Source: Mycobacterium sp. 1274761.0 (lineage in GTDB: Bacteria; Actinomycetota; Actinomycetes; Mycobacteriales; Mycobacteriaceae). Taken from it: a DNA stretch of 64,000 nt. Where the stretch lies: contig NZ_LZMC01000111.1 of NCBI RefSeq assembly GCF_001668615.1, positions 62,001 through 126,000 of the forward strand, written 5' to 3'. Shown here one piece after another: positions 6,677 to 17,591 of the stretch. Made by a program: the position numbers and the translations under genes. The notes beneath the pieces are model-generated. The model was given only the letters and a program-made list of their open reading frames with translations. It did no database searches and was not told the origin of the DNA. The number at the start of each line of letters is the position of its first letter. Positions within the stretch are counted from its first letter, which is position 1.

Positions 6677-9028
6677 TCAGTCTTTTGCAAACGCCATCGC
6701 GAGTTCTTTCTCGACGTCGACATAGGGCGCGCCCGAGAGGTCGACGTCGACCTGCGCGATGGTGCCGCCGGTGAACGCATAAGGAGCCTTGAACGAACTC
6801 GACACCGCCGAGCCTGTGTTGCGTCCGACGCTGATCGTCGCACCGGCCAGCCCGAAGGTGCCCGGATGCGCCTTTACATCCGCCAGCGACGCCACGGCGT
6901 CCCCGTCGATGTAGAGCGTGACCTCACCCAGCGGCGTGTGGCTGTTCTCGACGGTTCCGGTGCGGCAGTAGGCGGCGCCGAAGATGTGCCTGCCCAACGG
7001 CACCGGCCCGGGCGACGACACCATCTGCTCCTGCTCGCCCATGAAGTTGTAGACGTAGTGCAATCGCCCGTCCTGGATGAACAGCACATGCCCGCCGTGC
7101 CCGCCGCCCTGTTTGAACAGCACCCCCTCGGCACCCGTCGTTTCGACGGTGACCTCGGCAAGCAGAGACAGCGACTGACCCCGCGGTTCCGCGGCGGCGC
7201 CCATGCCGACCTCCGCTGTGCCCGGGTAATACGTGAAGCTCTTTCGCTCACCAGCCAGGTAAGGGCGGTAGCGCGTCATGGTCTCGAGAATGTTGAGATC
7301 AGCCAGCGGCAGACCGTTGTACTTGGCCGCCTCGTCGAACCACAGCTTCGTCATCTCCTCGAGCTTGTCCGGATGCTCGGCGGCGAGATCGTGACATTGG
7401 CTGCGGTCGTTCTCGATGTGATACAGCTCCCAGCGGTCCTTGTCGAAATGTGACCAGCCCGCCGGCGTCGCGGCGTGCACGGTATTGGCGAACCAGCCCT
7501 TGTGCCAGATGCCGCGGGTTCCCAGCATCGCGTAGAACTGCGTGGCCTTACCCGTCTCGGCGGACGGATCGGCCAGCGCCGCTTTGAAACTCACGCCGTC
7601 GAGCGGCTTCTGTGCGATTCCAGCGACCTCAGCCGGCGGTGCGATGCCAAGCAAGTCGTAGACCGTGGGGGTGATGTCACAGACGTTGATGTAGTTGTCG
7701 CGGACTTCGCCGTGCGCGTTGATTCCGTTGGGCCAGCTGATGATTGCGGTGTCGGCGATACCTCCTTCGTGGGAGGCGTAACGCTTGTAGAGCTTGTACG
7801 GCGTATTGAACGCCATCGCCCAGCCGATCGCATAGTGCGGGTAGGTCTCGGGTCCGCCGAGGTGGTCGAGGTAGCGCAGGCTTTCTTCGACGGTGTCGAT
7901 GTAGCCGTTGAAGAACTTGACCTCGTTGACGGATCCGTTCGGGCCGCCTTCACCGCTGGCGCCGTTGTCGGAGATCACCACGATGATCGTGTTGTCCAGT
8001 TGCCCGGACTCCTCGAGATAGTCGAGAATGCGGCCGATTTGGTCGTCGGTGTAGGACAGGAAGCCGGCGAACACTTCGGCCATCCTGCTGAAGAGCCGCT
8101 TCTCTTCGTCGGTCAGCGACTCCCACGGCCGCACGGTGTCCTGCGGCGGCCACGGCTCCCCGTTGGGACCCTTGACATCGAGATACGGGTTGACGGGCGA
8201 CAATTCGGTGTCCGGCGGGACGATGCCGAGCTTCTTCTGATTCTCCAGCACGATCTCGCGGTAGCGCTCGTAGCCCATGTCGAACTTCCCGGCGTAGCGG
8301 TCGGCCCATTCCTTGAACACGTGGTGCGGGGCATGGCCGGCCCCCGGGCAGACATAGGAGAACCACGGCTTGTCGGGCGCGATCACCTTCGAGTCGCGGA
8401 CGAACTCAATTGTCTTGTCGGCGATGTCTTTCGACAGGTGATAACCCTCTTCCGGTGTGGCCGGCGGGGCAACCTGATGATTGTCGTACACCAGGTCGGG
8501 ATACCACTGGTCGGTTTCGCCGCCCATGAAGCCGTAGAACCTCTCGAAGCCGCGCGACAGCGGCCAATGACGCCGGGTGGCAGCGAGATTCGATTCTTCG
8601 AGCGGCGTCAGATGCCACTTCCCGACGCAATAGGTGTTGTACCCGCGCTCGCTGAGCACCTCCGACAACAGCGCGGTGTCGGCCGGGATGCGGCCGTTGC
8701 AGTTGGGGAAGCCGTCAGTGAACTCCTCGATGGTCGCCATGCCCACAGTGGTGGCGTTGCGCCCGGTCAACAGCGAGGCGCGCGTCGGCGAACACAGCGC
8801 CGTCGTGTGGAATTGCGAGAGCCGCACACCGCGCTCGGCGATGCGGCTCATCGTCGGCATCTCCACCAGCCCGCCGAAGCAATCCCAGGTGGCGATGCCG
8901 GTGTCGTCCCAGACGAGATAAAGGATGTTCGGCGAGCCGGCGGGCGCGGTCGGTGCGGCGTAGGGGCCCCAGTCGGGCTCGGAATCGCGGATGTCCAGCT
9001 CGATCTTGCCGTTGAATTCGGTTGACAT
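6677..9028 (-). CDS. atsA: Arylsulfatase, Cys-type (AtsA, Rv0711-like)
   Basis: The 783-aa protein starts at ATG 9028 (MSTEFNGKIELDIRD) behind GAGGG; a GTG at 9034 is in frame. The alkaline-phosphatase-like sulfatase fold begins NILYLVWDDTGIATWDCFGG with metal-binding aspartates (41, 42). The catalytic motif CSPTRASLLTGRN follows, with Cys79 as the residue to be converted to formylglycine. Further motifs are YCVGKWHLTP and VVISDNGASGEGGPNG. Residues from about 600 form a C-terminal beta-rich extension (GEVTLYIDGDAVASL) seen in long actinobacterial sulfatases. It hydrolyses sulfate esters; the natural substrate is unknown. No signal peptide is visible. It heads a three-gene unit with the lipoprotein and FGE genes, inserted between the S10 and spc operons. 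Confidence 0.93.
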   Translation of the reverse strand: MSTEFNGKIELDIRDSEPDWGPYAAPTAPAGSPNILYLVWDDTGIATWDCFGGLVEMPTMSRIAERGVRLSQFHTTALCSPTRASLLTGRNATTVGMATIEEFTDGFPNCNGRIPADTALLSEVLSERGYNTYCVGKWHLTPLEESNLAATRRHWPLSRGFERFYGFMGGETDQWYPDLVYDNHQVAPPATPEEGYHLSKDIADKTIEFVRDSKVIAPDKPWFSYVCPGAGHAPHHVFKEWADRYAGKFDMGYERYREIVLENQKKLGIVPPDTELSPVNPYLDVKGPNGEPWPPQDTVRPWESLTDEEKRLFSRMAEVFAGFLSYTDDQIGRILDYLEESGQLDNTIIVVISDNGASGEGGPNGSVNEVKFFNGYIDTVEESLRYLDHLGGPETYPHYAIGWAMAFNTPYKLYKRYASHEGGIADTAIISWPNGINAHGEVRDNYINVCDITPTVYDLLGIAPPAEVAGIAQKPLDGVSFKAALADPSAETGKATQFYAMLGTRGIWHKGWFANTVHAATPAGWSHFDKDRWELYHIENDRSQCHDLAAEHPDKLEEMTKLWFDEAAKYNGLPLADLNILETMTRYRPYLAGERKSFTYYPGTAEVGMGAAAEPRGQSLSLLAEVTVETTGAEGVLFKQGGGHGGHVLFIQDGRLHYVYNFMGEQEQMVSSPGPVPLGRHIFGAAYCRTGTVENSHTPLGEVTLYIDGDAVASLADVKAHPGTFGLAGATISVGRNTGSAVSSSFKAPYAFTGGTIAQVDVDLSGAPYVDVEKELAMAFAKD

Positions 9029-9222
9029 GGCCACCCTCGTCCCGTCGTGGTCCCAACCGCCCGGAGATTACACCGGAGGCACATCCATTTGCCGCCAATT
9101 GACGACGGTGACATCAAGTTGTGTCCGGCGTTCGACCCTCCTACCCGACTTCACCAACGGCCAGCTCAACGCGGCGCGATGCGAAACCCGCTGTGCTGCA
9201 AGGTCTGCATGGACCCCGCCAC

Positions 9223-9248
9223 GGTTAGCTCGTTCGAATTTCGGGTAA
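9223..9248 (+). promoter_or_regulatory. Possible SigF-like promoter of zwf; divergent atsA-zwf gap
   Basis: GGTTA (9223-9227), 15 bases, then GGGTAA (9243-9248) resembles the mycobacterial stress sigma factor SigF pattern (GTTT, 15-17 bp, GGGTA). It would start transcription near 9255. The whole 336-base gap 9029-9364 between the divergent atsA and zwf genes otherwise shows no supported gene. Confidence 0.3.
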
Positions 9249-9364
9249 CGCCGAATTGTCTCACCCGTGACGGCGCGATGGCGGAGGGCGGCAAGGCCGT
9301 GCACAACGAATCCGGCAGTGACAAGATGCCGAAGGTGGGGACAACTAGGCCAGGAAAAACCAAG

Positions 9365-10858
9365 GTGCAGACGATTTCGTATCCGGCGCCGGGCGCGCGC
9401 CCACACCGCCAAGACGACTACGCGGTCGATCCGCACGTGGTGGTGCTGTTCGGGGCGACCGGAGATCTGGCGCGCAGGAAACTGATCCCCGGCCTGGCCT
9501 ACCTCGACCAGTCCGAGCTCGCGCCGAACATCGAGATCGTCGCGACCTCGCTCGAGGACATGTCGCGCGATGAGTTCCTTGAGATCGCCAAGTCGGCTAT
9601 CGAGGACTTCGGCACCCACAAGCTGACCAGCGAACAGTGGAGCCGCTTCGCCGAAACGGTCACCTACGTGCCGCAGGGCGCGGGGCCCGAGGCGTTGGCC
9701 GCGGCCGTTGCTGAGGCCGAGGACAAACTGGGGCCCGACGTGCGGCGGCTGCACTATCTGTCGGTCCCGCCCAAGGCCGCCCGCGCCGTGATCACCACAC
9801 TGCGCGAGGCCGACCTGGTCGACCGCTCCCGCGTCGTGATGGAGAAACCGTTCGGCACCGACCTGGCCAGCGCCGTCGAACTCAACGACTTCGTGCATCA
9901 GACGTTCGCCGAGGAGCAGATCTTCCGCATCGACCACTTCCTCGGCAAGGAGGCCGCCCAGAACATTCTGGCGTTCCGCTTCGCCAACGGGCTGTTCGAA
10001 CCGATCTGGAACCGCAACTTCATCGACCACATCCAGATCGACATTCCCGAGACGCTCGGGCTCGACGAGCGCGCCAACTTCTACGAGAGCACCGGCGCCT
10101 ACAAGGACATGGTGGTCACCCACCTGTTTCAGGTGATGGCATTCGTGGTGATGGAGCCGCCGACGGCGCTGGAACCGCGCGCGATCAGCGAAGAGAAGAA
10201 CAAAGTGTTCCGGTCGATGTTGCCGGTGAACTGTTCTGACGTCGTCCGCGGACAATTCGTCGGATATCGCGAACTCGACGGTGTGGCAAGGGATTCCGAC
10301 ACCGAAACCTTCATCGCACTCAAGGTCGGCATCGACAACTGGCGCTGGGCCGGTGTGCCGGTCTACCTGCGTACCGGAAAACGGATGGCCGAAGGCATGC
10401 GGATCATCTCGATCGCCTTCAAGGAGGCACCCCGATCGATGTTTCCGGCCGGCTCAGGCGTGGGCTCACAGGGACCCGATCACTTGACCTTCGACCTGGC
10501 CGACAACTCCAAGGTGTCGCTGTCGTTCTACGGCAAGCGGCCGGGCCCTGGCATGAAGCTGGACAAGCTGTCGATGCAGTTCTCGACGCAGGAGATCGAC
10601 ACCGTGAACCAGGTGCTTGAGGCGTACGAGCGGTTGATCCTCGACGCGATGCGCGGTGACCACACGCTGTTCACCACCGCAGAGGGCATCGAGTCGCTGT
10701 GGGAGCGGTCCGAAGCGCTGTTGAACGATCCGCCGCCGGCCAAGCCGTACCCGCAGGGCACCTGGGGACCGAACGCAATCCATCAACTGATCGCACCCAA
10801 CGCGTGGCGGTTGCCGTTCGAGCGGACGTGGCGCGAGGCCAAGAACAACGACTGCTAA
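9365..10858 (+). CDS. zwf: Glucose-6-phosphate dehydrogenase
   Basis: The start was set at GTG 9365 (MQTISYPAPGARPHRQDD if read as Met) behind AGGAAAA, giving 497 aa; ATGs at 9278 and 9326 are in frame but have poor ribosome-binding sites. The Rossmann motif LFGATGDLARRKLIPGL binds NADP. EKPFGTDL and the catalytic RIDHFLGKEAAQNIL segment with its base histidine follow, then a C-terminal domain with YLRTGKRMAEG. It makes 6-phosphogluconolactone and NADPH at the entry of the pentose phosphate pathway. The sequence is unlike what I recall of M. tuberculosis Zwf1 and Zwf2 at the N-terminus, so it may be an extra paralogue. It stands alone on the plus strand inside a minus-strand ribosomal region, which suggests insertion. 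Confidence 0.93.
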   Translation: MQTISYPAPGARPHRQDDYAVDPHVVVLFGATGDLARRKLIPGLAYLDQSELAPNIEIVATSLEDMSRDEFLEIAKSAIEDFGTHKLTSEQWSRFAETVTYVPQGAGPEALAAAVAEAEDKLGPDVRRLHYLSVPPKAARAVITTLREADLVDRSRVVMEKPFGTDLASAVELNDFVHQTFAEEQIFRIDHFLGKEAAQNILAFRFANGLFEPIWNRNFIDHIQIDIPETLGLDERANFYESTGAYKDMVVTHLFQVMAFVVMEPPTALEPRAISEEKNKVFRSMLPVNCSDVVRGQFVGYRELDGVARDSDTETFIALKVGIDNWRWAGVPVYLRTGKRMAEGMRIISIAFKEAPRSMFPAGSGVGSQGPDHLTFDLADNSKVSLSFYGKRPGPGMKLDKLSMQFSTQEIDTVNQVLEAYERLILDAMRGDHTLFTTAEGIESLWERSEALLNDPPPAKPYPQGTWGPNAIHQLIAPNAWRLPFERTWREAKNNDC

Positions 10859-11017
10859 AAGCCATTCCAGGCGCGGATAACCCGCGTTGTCGGAGGGCTG
10901 TGTGTATTCGACGACAAAGCCCCTGTGTGGGGCGCCGGCCACGTCCAGATCCTCAGCGACCCCGCTGAACTGGCCGCTGAGCGGATATTGGGTCCCGTCA
11001 CCGACCAAGACGCATGA
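10859..11017 (+). pseudogene. Coding-like remnant after zwf (no start codon seen)
   Basis: Immediately after the zwf stop, and in the same frame, the DNA stays open for 52 codons and ends with TGA at 11015-11017. From about 10892 it reads like the end of a real protein: GLCVFDDKAPVWGAGHVQIL, then SDPAELAAERILGPVTDQDA. No ATG or GTG starts it in frame. It may be the truncated 3' end of a lost gene or a former zwf neighbour; the family is not recognised. The rest of the gap to rpsQ (11018-11118) holds nothing I can support. Confidence 0.3.
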
Positions 11018-11118
11018 ATGCGATGAAAGCGTCGACCGCTACTTCGGCGGAAATCAGGACCCGTGGCACATCAACACCGATCGTGATACCACGAATCGGG
11101 GTTGCTGAACGGATAGCG

Positions 11119-11427
11119 CTACTTGGCCTTTTCGAGGATCTCGACGAGCCGCCAACGCTTGGTCGCCGACAACGGACGCGTCTCCATCAGGGACACCCGG
11201 TCACCGATGCCTGCGATGCCGTTTTCGTCGTGCGCCTTCACCTTGGTGGTGGTGCGGATGATCTTGCCGTACAGCGGGTGCTTCACCCGGTCCTCGAGCT
11301 CGACCACGATGGTCTTCTGCATCTTGTCGCTCACCACGTAGCCGATGCGGGTCTTACGACGGCCGCGGGGCTTCTCGGTGCGCGGCGTATGTGCCGGGCC
11401 CTTCTTCGCAGTTGCCTTGTCTGCCAT
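11119..11427 (-). CDS. rpsQ: 30S ribosomal protein S17, last gene of the S10 operon
   Basis: A 102-aa protein with a Lys-rich N-terminal tail ([20 protein letters not shown]) in front of the OB-fold S17 core: [20 protein letters not shown], then [20 protein letters not shown]. It binds 16S rRNA and helps early 30S assembly. The start overlaps the rpmC stop (TAATG). In many bacteria rplN follows directly; here zwf, atsA, the lipoprotein gene and FGE intervene, as atsA/FGE also do in M. tuberculosis. Confidence 0.97.
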   Translation of the reverse strand: MADKATAKKGPAHTPRTEKPRGRRKTRIGYVVSDKMQKTIVVELEDRVKHPLYGKIIRTTTKVKAHDENGIAGIGDRVSLMETRPLSATKRWRLVEILEKAK

Positions 11428-11660
11428 TACGATTCCTCACCCGCCGGCCCGGAAGCCAGGCCCAGCTCACGTTCGCGCAGGATGGTGTAAACGCGCGCAA
11501 TCTCCTGGCGGACGGTGCGCAGCCGGCGGTTGTTCGCCAGCTGACCGGTCGCCATCTGGAAGCGCAGGTTGAACAGCTCTTCCTTCGACTCGCGCAGCTT
11601 GTCGGTCAGCTCGTCGTCGGTGAGCTCGCGCAGTTCGCCCGGCGTAACTCCCACTGCCAT
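11427..11660 (-). CDS. rpmC: 50S ribosomal protein L29
   Basis: The 77-aa product [20 protein letters not shown] folds as the two long helices of L29, with the conserved [19 protein letters not shown] loop-helix and [21 protein letters not shown]29 sits at the peptide exit tunnel near L23, where trigger factor docks. Its ATG overlaps the rplP stop (ATGA), which implies coupled translation. Confidence 0.97.
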   Translation of the reverse strand: MAVGVTPGELRELTDDELTDKLRESKEELFNLRFQMATGQLANNRRLRTVRQEIARVYTILRERELGLASGPAGEES

Positions 11661-12076
11661 CAGAACTGCTCCTCTCGGGTCACGATGCGTGCCTTGATCG
11701 GCAACTTGTGGATCGCACGGGTCAGTGCCGCTCTGGCGATCCCCTCATCGGGGTAGCTCAGCTCGAACAGCACACGGCCCGGCTTGACGTTGGCCACCCA
11801 CCACTCCGGCGAGCCCTTACCGGAGCCCATGCGGGTCTCGGCGGGCTTCTTGGTCAGCGGACGGTCCGGGAAGATGTTGATCCACACCTTGCCGCCACGC
11901 TTGATGTGCCGGTTGATGGCGATACGAGCGGACTCGATCTGCCGGTTGGTGATGTAAGCGTGCTCCAGTGCCTGAATGCCGTAGTCACCGAAGCTCACCG
12001 ACGTGCCACCGCTGGCGATGCCGCGCTGCTTCGGGTGGTGTTGCTTCCGGTGCTTGACTCGACGGGGAATCAACAT
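11660..12076 (-). CDS. rplP: 50S ribosomal protein L16
   Basis: The 138-aa product starts [20 protein letters not shown] and contains [20 protein letters not shown] and [20 protein letters not shown], the two L16 signatures. L16 contacts the acceptor arm of tRNA in the A site and is important for large-subunit activation. Length matches E. coli L16. It lies 3 bp after rpsC. Confidence 0.98.
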   Translation of the reverse strand: MLIPRRVKHRKQHHPKQRGIASGGTSVSFGDYGIQALEHAYITNRQIESARIAINRHIKRGGKVWINIFPDRPLTKKPAETRMGSGKGSPEWWVANVKPGRVLFELSYPDEGIARAALTRAIHKLPIKARIVTREEQF

Positions 12077-12079
12077 GAT

Positions 12080-13574
<1,495 letters not shown>

Positions 13575-13578
<4 letters not shown>

Positions 13579-13856
13579 CGCCGCTTCGCCTTCCGGTCAT
13601 CCTTGATATGACCCTTGAATGTGCGGGTGGGTGCGAACTCGCCCAGCTTGTGTCCGACCATCGCCTCGGTGACGAACACCGGCACATGCTTGCGGCCGTC
13701 GTGGACCGCGAACGTGTGCCCGATGAAGTCGGGGATGATGGTCGACCGGCGCGACCAGGTCTTGATGACCTGCTTGGTGTTCTTCTCGTTCTGTGCGTCG
13801 ACCTTCTTGAGGAGATGGTCGTCGACGAACGGGCCTTTCTTCAGGCTGCGTGGCAT
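13575..13856 (-). CDS. rpsS: 30S ribosomal protein S19
   Basis: A 93-aa protein reading [20 protein letters not shown] with the S19 signature [21 protein letters not shown]19 lies in the 30S head with S13 and touches tRNA in the A and P sites. Length is standard. It sits 10 bp downstream of rplB in the S10 operon. Confidence 0.98.
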
Positions 13857-13866
13857 CAGCTAACTC

Positions 13867-14706
<840 letters not shown>

Positions 14707-14731
14707 AACTCTTGTCTCTCAGCTTCTCTCG

Positions 14732-15034
14732 CTAGGACGGGGTTCCGAACAGGTCGATCGGCTTGCTGCCCTCGGCAAGCGTGACAATGGCGCGCTTGGT
14801 GCTCTTGCGCGTGCCGTAGCCGGCGCGTGAGCGCTTCCGCTTGCCCTGGCGGTTGGCGGTGTTCACGGACGAGACCTTGACCTTGAAGATCTTCTCGACG
14901 GCGATCTTGATCTGGGTCTTGTTCGAGTCGGGGTGAACGATGAACGTGTAGACGTTGTCCTCGATCAACCCGTAGGACTTCTCGGAGATCACCGGCGACA
15001 GGATGATGTCGCGCGGATCGGTCACGGTCGCCAT
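14732..15034 (-). CDS. rplW: 50S ribosomal protein L23
   Basis: A 100-aa protein starting [20 protein letters not shown] with the family pattern [20 protein letters not shown] and the basic [20 protein letters not shown] loop. L23 borders the exit tunnel and is the docking site of trigger factor and SRP. It begins immediately after the rplD stop. Confidence 0.98.
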   Translation of the reverse strand: MATVTDPRDIILSPVISEKSYGLIEDNVYTFIVHPDSNKTQIKIAVEKIFKVKVSSVNTANRQGKRKRSRAGYGTRKSTKRAIVTLAEGSKPIDLFGTPS

Positions 15035-15715
15035 CTACGCCGATACCTCCTCGGTGTTGGCTTGCGAGCGCTGGCTCGCCGCGCTGATGTAGGAATCCAG
15101 CGCCTCCACGGTGAACACCACATCGTCGGCGTGGAGCACGTCGTAGGTGTTGAGCTGATCCGGGGCCAGCACGTGCACGCCCGGCAGGTTTCGCACGCTC
15201 TTGGCGCCGGTTTCATCGCTGCGACCGATCACGACCAATACCTGCTTGCCCTCGACGAGGGTGCCCAGGAATGCCTTGGCGCTCTTAGTCGATGGCGCCT
15301 GGCCCTCGACAAGCTCGGTTACCGCGTGGATGCAGCCGTTGCGCGCACGGTCGGACAAGGCACCGAGCAGAGCGGCACGGATCATCTTCTTGGGGGTTCG
15401 CTCGCTGTAGTCGCGCGGCTTGGGTCCGTGCACGGTGCCGCCGCCGGTGAACTGCGGCGCCCGCGTCGAACCCTGACGGGCCCGGCCGGTTCCCTTCTGC
15501 CGGTATGGTTTCCGGCCACCGCCGCGGACCTCGCCGCGGGTCTTGGTGGAGTGCGTGCCCTGGCGGGCCGCGGCCAGCTGCGCCGTCACCACCTGATGCA
15601 TCAGCGCGATGTTCGGCTCGACGTCGAACAGTTCGGCGGGCAGCTCCACGGAGCCGTTCGTCTTGCCCGCCGGGGTGTGGACTGAGATTGTCAGAAGATC
15701 TTTGGGTTCCGTCAT
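15035..15715 (-). CDS. rplD: 50S ribosomal protein L4
   Basis: The 226-aa product carries the L4 core with the long basic exit-tunnel loop ([20 protein letters not shown], about residues 66-85) and the C-terminal Rossmann-like domain ending [21 protein letters not shown]4 lines the exit tunnel constriction, and in gamma-proteobacteria also represses the S10 operon by binding its leader. The ATG overlaps the rplC stop by one base. Confidence 0.98.
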   Translation of the reverse strand: MTEPKDLLTISVHTPAGKTNGSVELPAELFDVEPNIALMHQVVTAQLAAARQGTHSTKTRGEVRGGGRKPYRQKGTGRARQGSTRAPQFTGGGTVHGPKPRDYSERTPKKMIRAALLGALSDRARNGCIHAVTELVEGQAPSTKSAKAFLGTLVEGKQVLVVIGRSDETGAKSVRNLPGVHVLAPDQLNTYDVLHADDVVFTVEALDSYISAASQRSQANTEEVSA

Positions 15716-16365
15716 TACTTTTCGCCTCGCTTGATCGCGCTCCGGACCATCACCAGGCCACCGGTGCGACCGGGGATGGCGCCCTTGATCAGCAATACGC
15801 CGTTCTCGGCATCCACCTTGTGCACCAACAGGTTCTGCGTGGTGACGCGGTCGTTGCCCATGCGGCCCGACATCCGGGTGCCCTTGAAGACACGGCCCGG
15901 GGTGGCGCAGCCACCGATCGAACCGGGACGGCGGTGCACGGCCTGCGCACCGTGGCTGGCGCCCTGGCCGCGGAAGCCGTGGCGCTTCATGGTGCCCGCA
16001 AAGCCCTTGCCCTTGGACGTGCCCGTCACGTCGACGTAGCTGCCGTCGGAGAAGATCTCGGCGGTGAGCTCCTGACCGACCTCGAATTCGGCGGCGGCTT
16101 CATCGTCGATGCGCAGCTCGGCGAGGTGCCGACGCGGGTTCACACCCGCGGCGTTGTACTGCCCGGTGAGGGGCTTGTTCACCTTACGCGGGCTGATTTC
16201 GCCGTATGCCAGCTGAATTGCGCTGTAGCCGTCGCGCTCCGGAGTGCGGATTCGGGTCACGACGTTGGGTCCAGCCTTGACGACCGTGACCGGCACAACC
16301 CGGTTGTTCTCGTCGAACACCTGCGTCATGCCCAGCTTGGTGCCCAGAATGCCTTTTCGTGCCAT
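15715..16365 (-). CDS. rplC: 50S ribosomal protein L3
   Basis: The 216-aa product starts [20 protein letters not shown] and contains the L3 signature [20 protein letters not shown] followed by [20 protein letters not shown], the extension that reaches towards the peptidyl transferase centre. Length is normal. It lies 12 bp after rpsJ. Confidence 0.98.
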   Translation of the reverse strand: MARKGILGTKLGMTQVFDENNRVVPVTVVKAGPNVVTRIRTPERDGYSAIQLAYGEISPRKVNKPLTGQYNAAGVNPRRHLAELRIDDEAAAEFEVGQELTAEIFSDGSYVDVTGTSKGKGFAGTMKRHGFRGQGASHGAQAVHRRPGSIGGCATPGRVFKGTRMSGRMGNDRVTTQNLLVHKVDAENGVLLIKGAIPGRTGGLVMVRSAIKRGEK

Positions 16366-16377
16366 TTCTCTGGTCTC

Positions 16378-16683
16378 CTACTGGATGTTGACGTCGACGC
16401 TGGCCGGCAGATCGATGCGCATGAGAGCGTCAACGGTCTTCGGCGTCGGGTCGAGGATGTCGATCAGCCGCTTGTGGGTGCGCATCTCGAAGTGCTCCCG
16501 CGAGTCCTTATACTTATGCGGGGACCGGATGACGCAATACACGTTCTTCTCTGTCGGCAGCGGCACTGGACCCACGACACTGGCGCCGGTACGGGTGACC
16601 GTTTCAACGATCTTGCGCGCAGAGGCGTCAATGGCCTCGTGGTCGTAGGCCTTGAGCCTGATGCGGATCTTCTGTCCCGCCAC
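16378..16683 (-). CDS. rpsJ: 30S ribosomal protein S10 (NusE), first gene of the S10 operon
   Basis: A 101-aa protein from GTG 16683 behind GTAGGAG. It reads [20 protein letters not shown], with the conserved [20 protein letters not shown] loop and [20 protein letters not shown]. Besides its place in the 30S head, S10 is NusE, which joins NusB and NusG in antitermination. It heads the minus-strand S10 operon (rpsJ-rplC-rplD-rplW-rplB-rpsS-rplV-rpsC-rplP-rpmC-rpsQ) and is preceded by a long leader. Confidence 0.98.
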
Positions 16684-16944
16684 GCTTCTCCTACCTCGCT
16701 CCTGCTTCGTACATCGGCCGCGCTGTATCAGCGCTGGTATTGCCGCCGCTGTTTACCTGTCTATGTGCACCGGCACCCGCGGTCGGGTGTGTCGCCCGCA
16801 CGCACACTTCGACTCGACGGAAATCCGCCATTGTCGAAGTTGGCACCGGATGCGCCCGTATGGGCGCCGGTTGTGTGCCCGGCCAGGCGCAAACCCGGCG
16901 CAGAGCAACCCGACCAGTATGCCCTAGATCGCTGGCTGCTCCAA
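16684..16944 (-). promoter_or_regulatory. S10 operon promoter and long structured leader
   Basis: On the minus strand TTGGAG (16939-16944) and CATACT (16916-16921) are spaced 17 bp and fit a housekeeping promoter. Transcription would start near 16909, giving a leader of about 225 nt before the rpsJ GTG. The leader contains a GCGCCC/GGGCGC hairpin (16852-16867) extended outwards by GGCACCG and complementary bases, and a GCGCTG/CAGCGC hairpin (16720-16734). No ORF is supported in 16684-17033. The leader length leaves room for autoregulation, which is inference. Confidence 0.5.
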
Positions 16945-17007
16945 ATCCCTGGCCGCGGCACTGCCGCGCTGACAGGCGCCCTATGGCCACGGTAGCCGTA
17001 CCGTGTT

Positions 17008-17023
17008 CTTACTCCAGAGTAAG
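17008..17023. promoter_or_regulatory. Perfect palindromic operator upstream of hotdog gene
   Basis: CTTACTCCAGAGTAAG is a perfect palindrome (7-bp arms, 2-bp centre) ending 10 bases before the ATG at 17034. Its form and position suit a TetR- or GntR-type repressor site; no regulator gene lies next to it. Confidence 0.5.
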
Positions 17024-17033
17024 GTAACGCGAC

Positions 17034-17510
17034 ATGGCCGCTCAGACCGCCACCTATCAGATGTGGAGACGTCTCGCTGGACGTCCCGGCGGCAGCCGCC
17101 TTTTCTCGGCGGCGGCTATGGTGCGAGTCCCCTATTTCGCGTCGATCGTCCCGCACGTCGTACGGATGGAGCCGGGGCTCGCCGAGGTCGAGGTACCGAA
17201 GTGGTTCTTCGTCTACAACCATCTACATACCGTGCACGCGATCGCCTCGTGCAACGCCGCGGAGATTGCGATGGGGATGTTGATGGAGGCGACGGTGCCG
17301 ACCAGTCACCGCTGGATCCCCAAGGCGATGACGGTGCAGTACCTGCAGAAGGCGACGTCGTCTTTGCGGGCGACCGCGCGGCTGGAGCCGCCCGACTTCT
17401 CGGCGATCACCGAGGGCCGCGAGCTGACGGTCCCGGTCAGCGTGAGCGACAAGGGGGGTACCGAGGTGGTCCACGCGGACATCACGTGCTGGGTCACGCC
17501 GACGCCCTGA
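17034..17510 (+). CDS. Hotdog-fold protein, DUF4442 / PaaI thioesterase-like
   Basis: A 158-aa protein beginning MAAQTATYQMWRRLAGRPGG. The central part is a single hotdog domain: VEVPKWFFVYNHLHTVHAIA, then CNAAEIAMGMLMEATVP on the long helix, and the strands YLQKATSSLRATARLEPPDF and LTVPVSVSDKGGTEVVHADI. This is the DUF4442 branch of the PaaI-like acyl-CoA thioesterase superfamily; the helix carries NAAE where active thioesterases have a catalytic Asp or Glu, so activity is possible but not shown. It is a single gene between the S10 operon and a convergent esterase, with a palindromic operator just upstream. Confidence 0.8.
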   Translation: MAAQTATYQMWRRLAGRPGGSRLFSAAAMVRVPYFASIVPHVVRMEPGLAEVEVPKWFFVYNHLHTVHAIASCNAAEIAMGMLMEATVPTSHRWIPKAMTVQYLQKATSSLRATARLEPPDFSAITEGRELTVPVSVSDKGGTEVVHADITCWVTPTP

Positions 17511-17528
17511 CGGCCTCTGTATCCGCTG

Positions 17529-17584
17529 CGAGTCTGCGCACAGATCGCGTTCGCGGCTGAAAAGTCGATCTCCCCGCAGACTCG
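17529..17584. terminator. Large hairpin between convergent hotdog and esterase genes
   Basis: Arms CGAGTCTGCG (17529-17538) and CGCAGACTCG (17575-17584) are perfect; after a 3x3 internal loop a second stem AGATCG/CGATCT follows. It fills the 81-base gap between two convergent stop codons, so a bidirectional terminator is the natural reading, though there is no clear T-tract. Confidence 0.55.
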
Positions 17585-17591
17585 GCGTCGG

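Noticed and set aside
7475-9025. 516-codon open frame opposite atsA
   Set aside because: Antisense shadow; the sulfatase motifs on the minus strand are unambiguous.
9068-10255. 395-codon minus-strand frame opposite zwf
   Set aside because: Shadow of the G6PDH gene with His/Gly/Val-rich translation and no family features.
10887-11108. 73-codon plus-strand frame in the zwf-rpsQ gap
   Set aside because: Codon use and composition are poor compared with the frame ending at 11017, and there is no ribosome-binding site.
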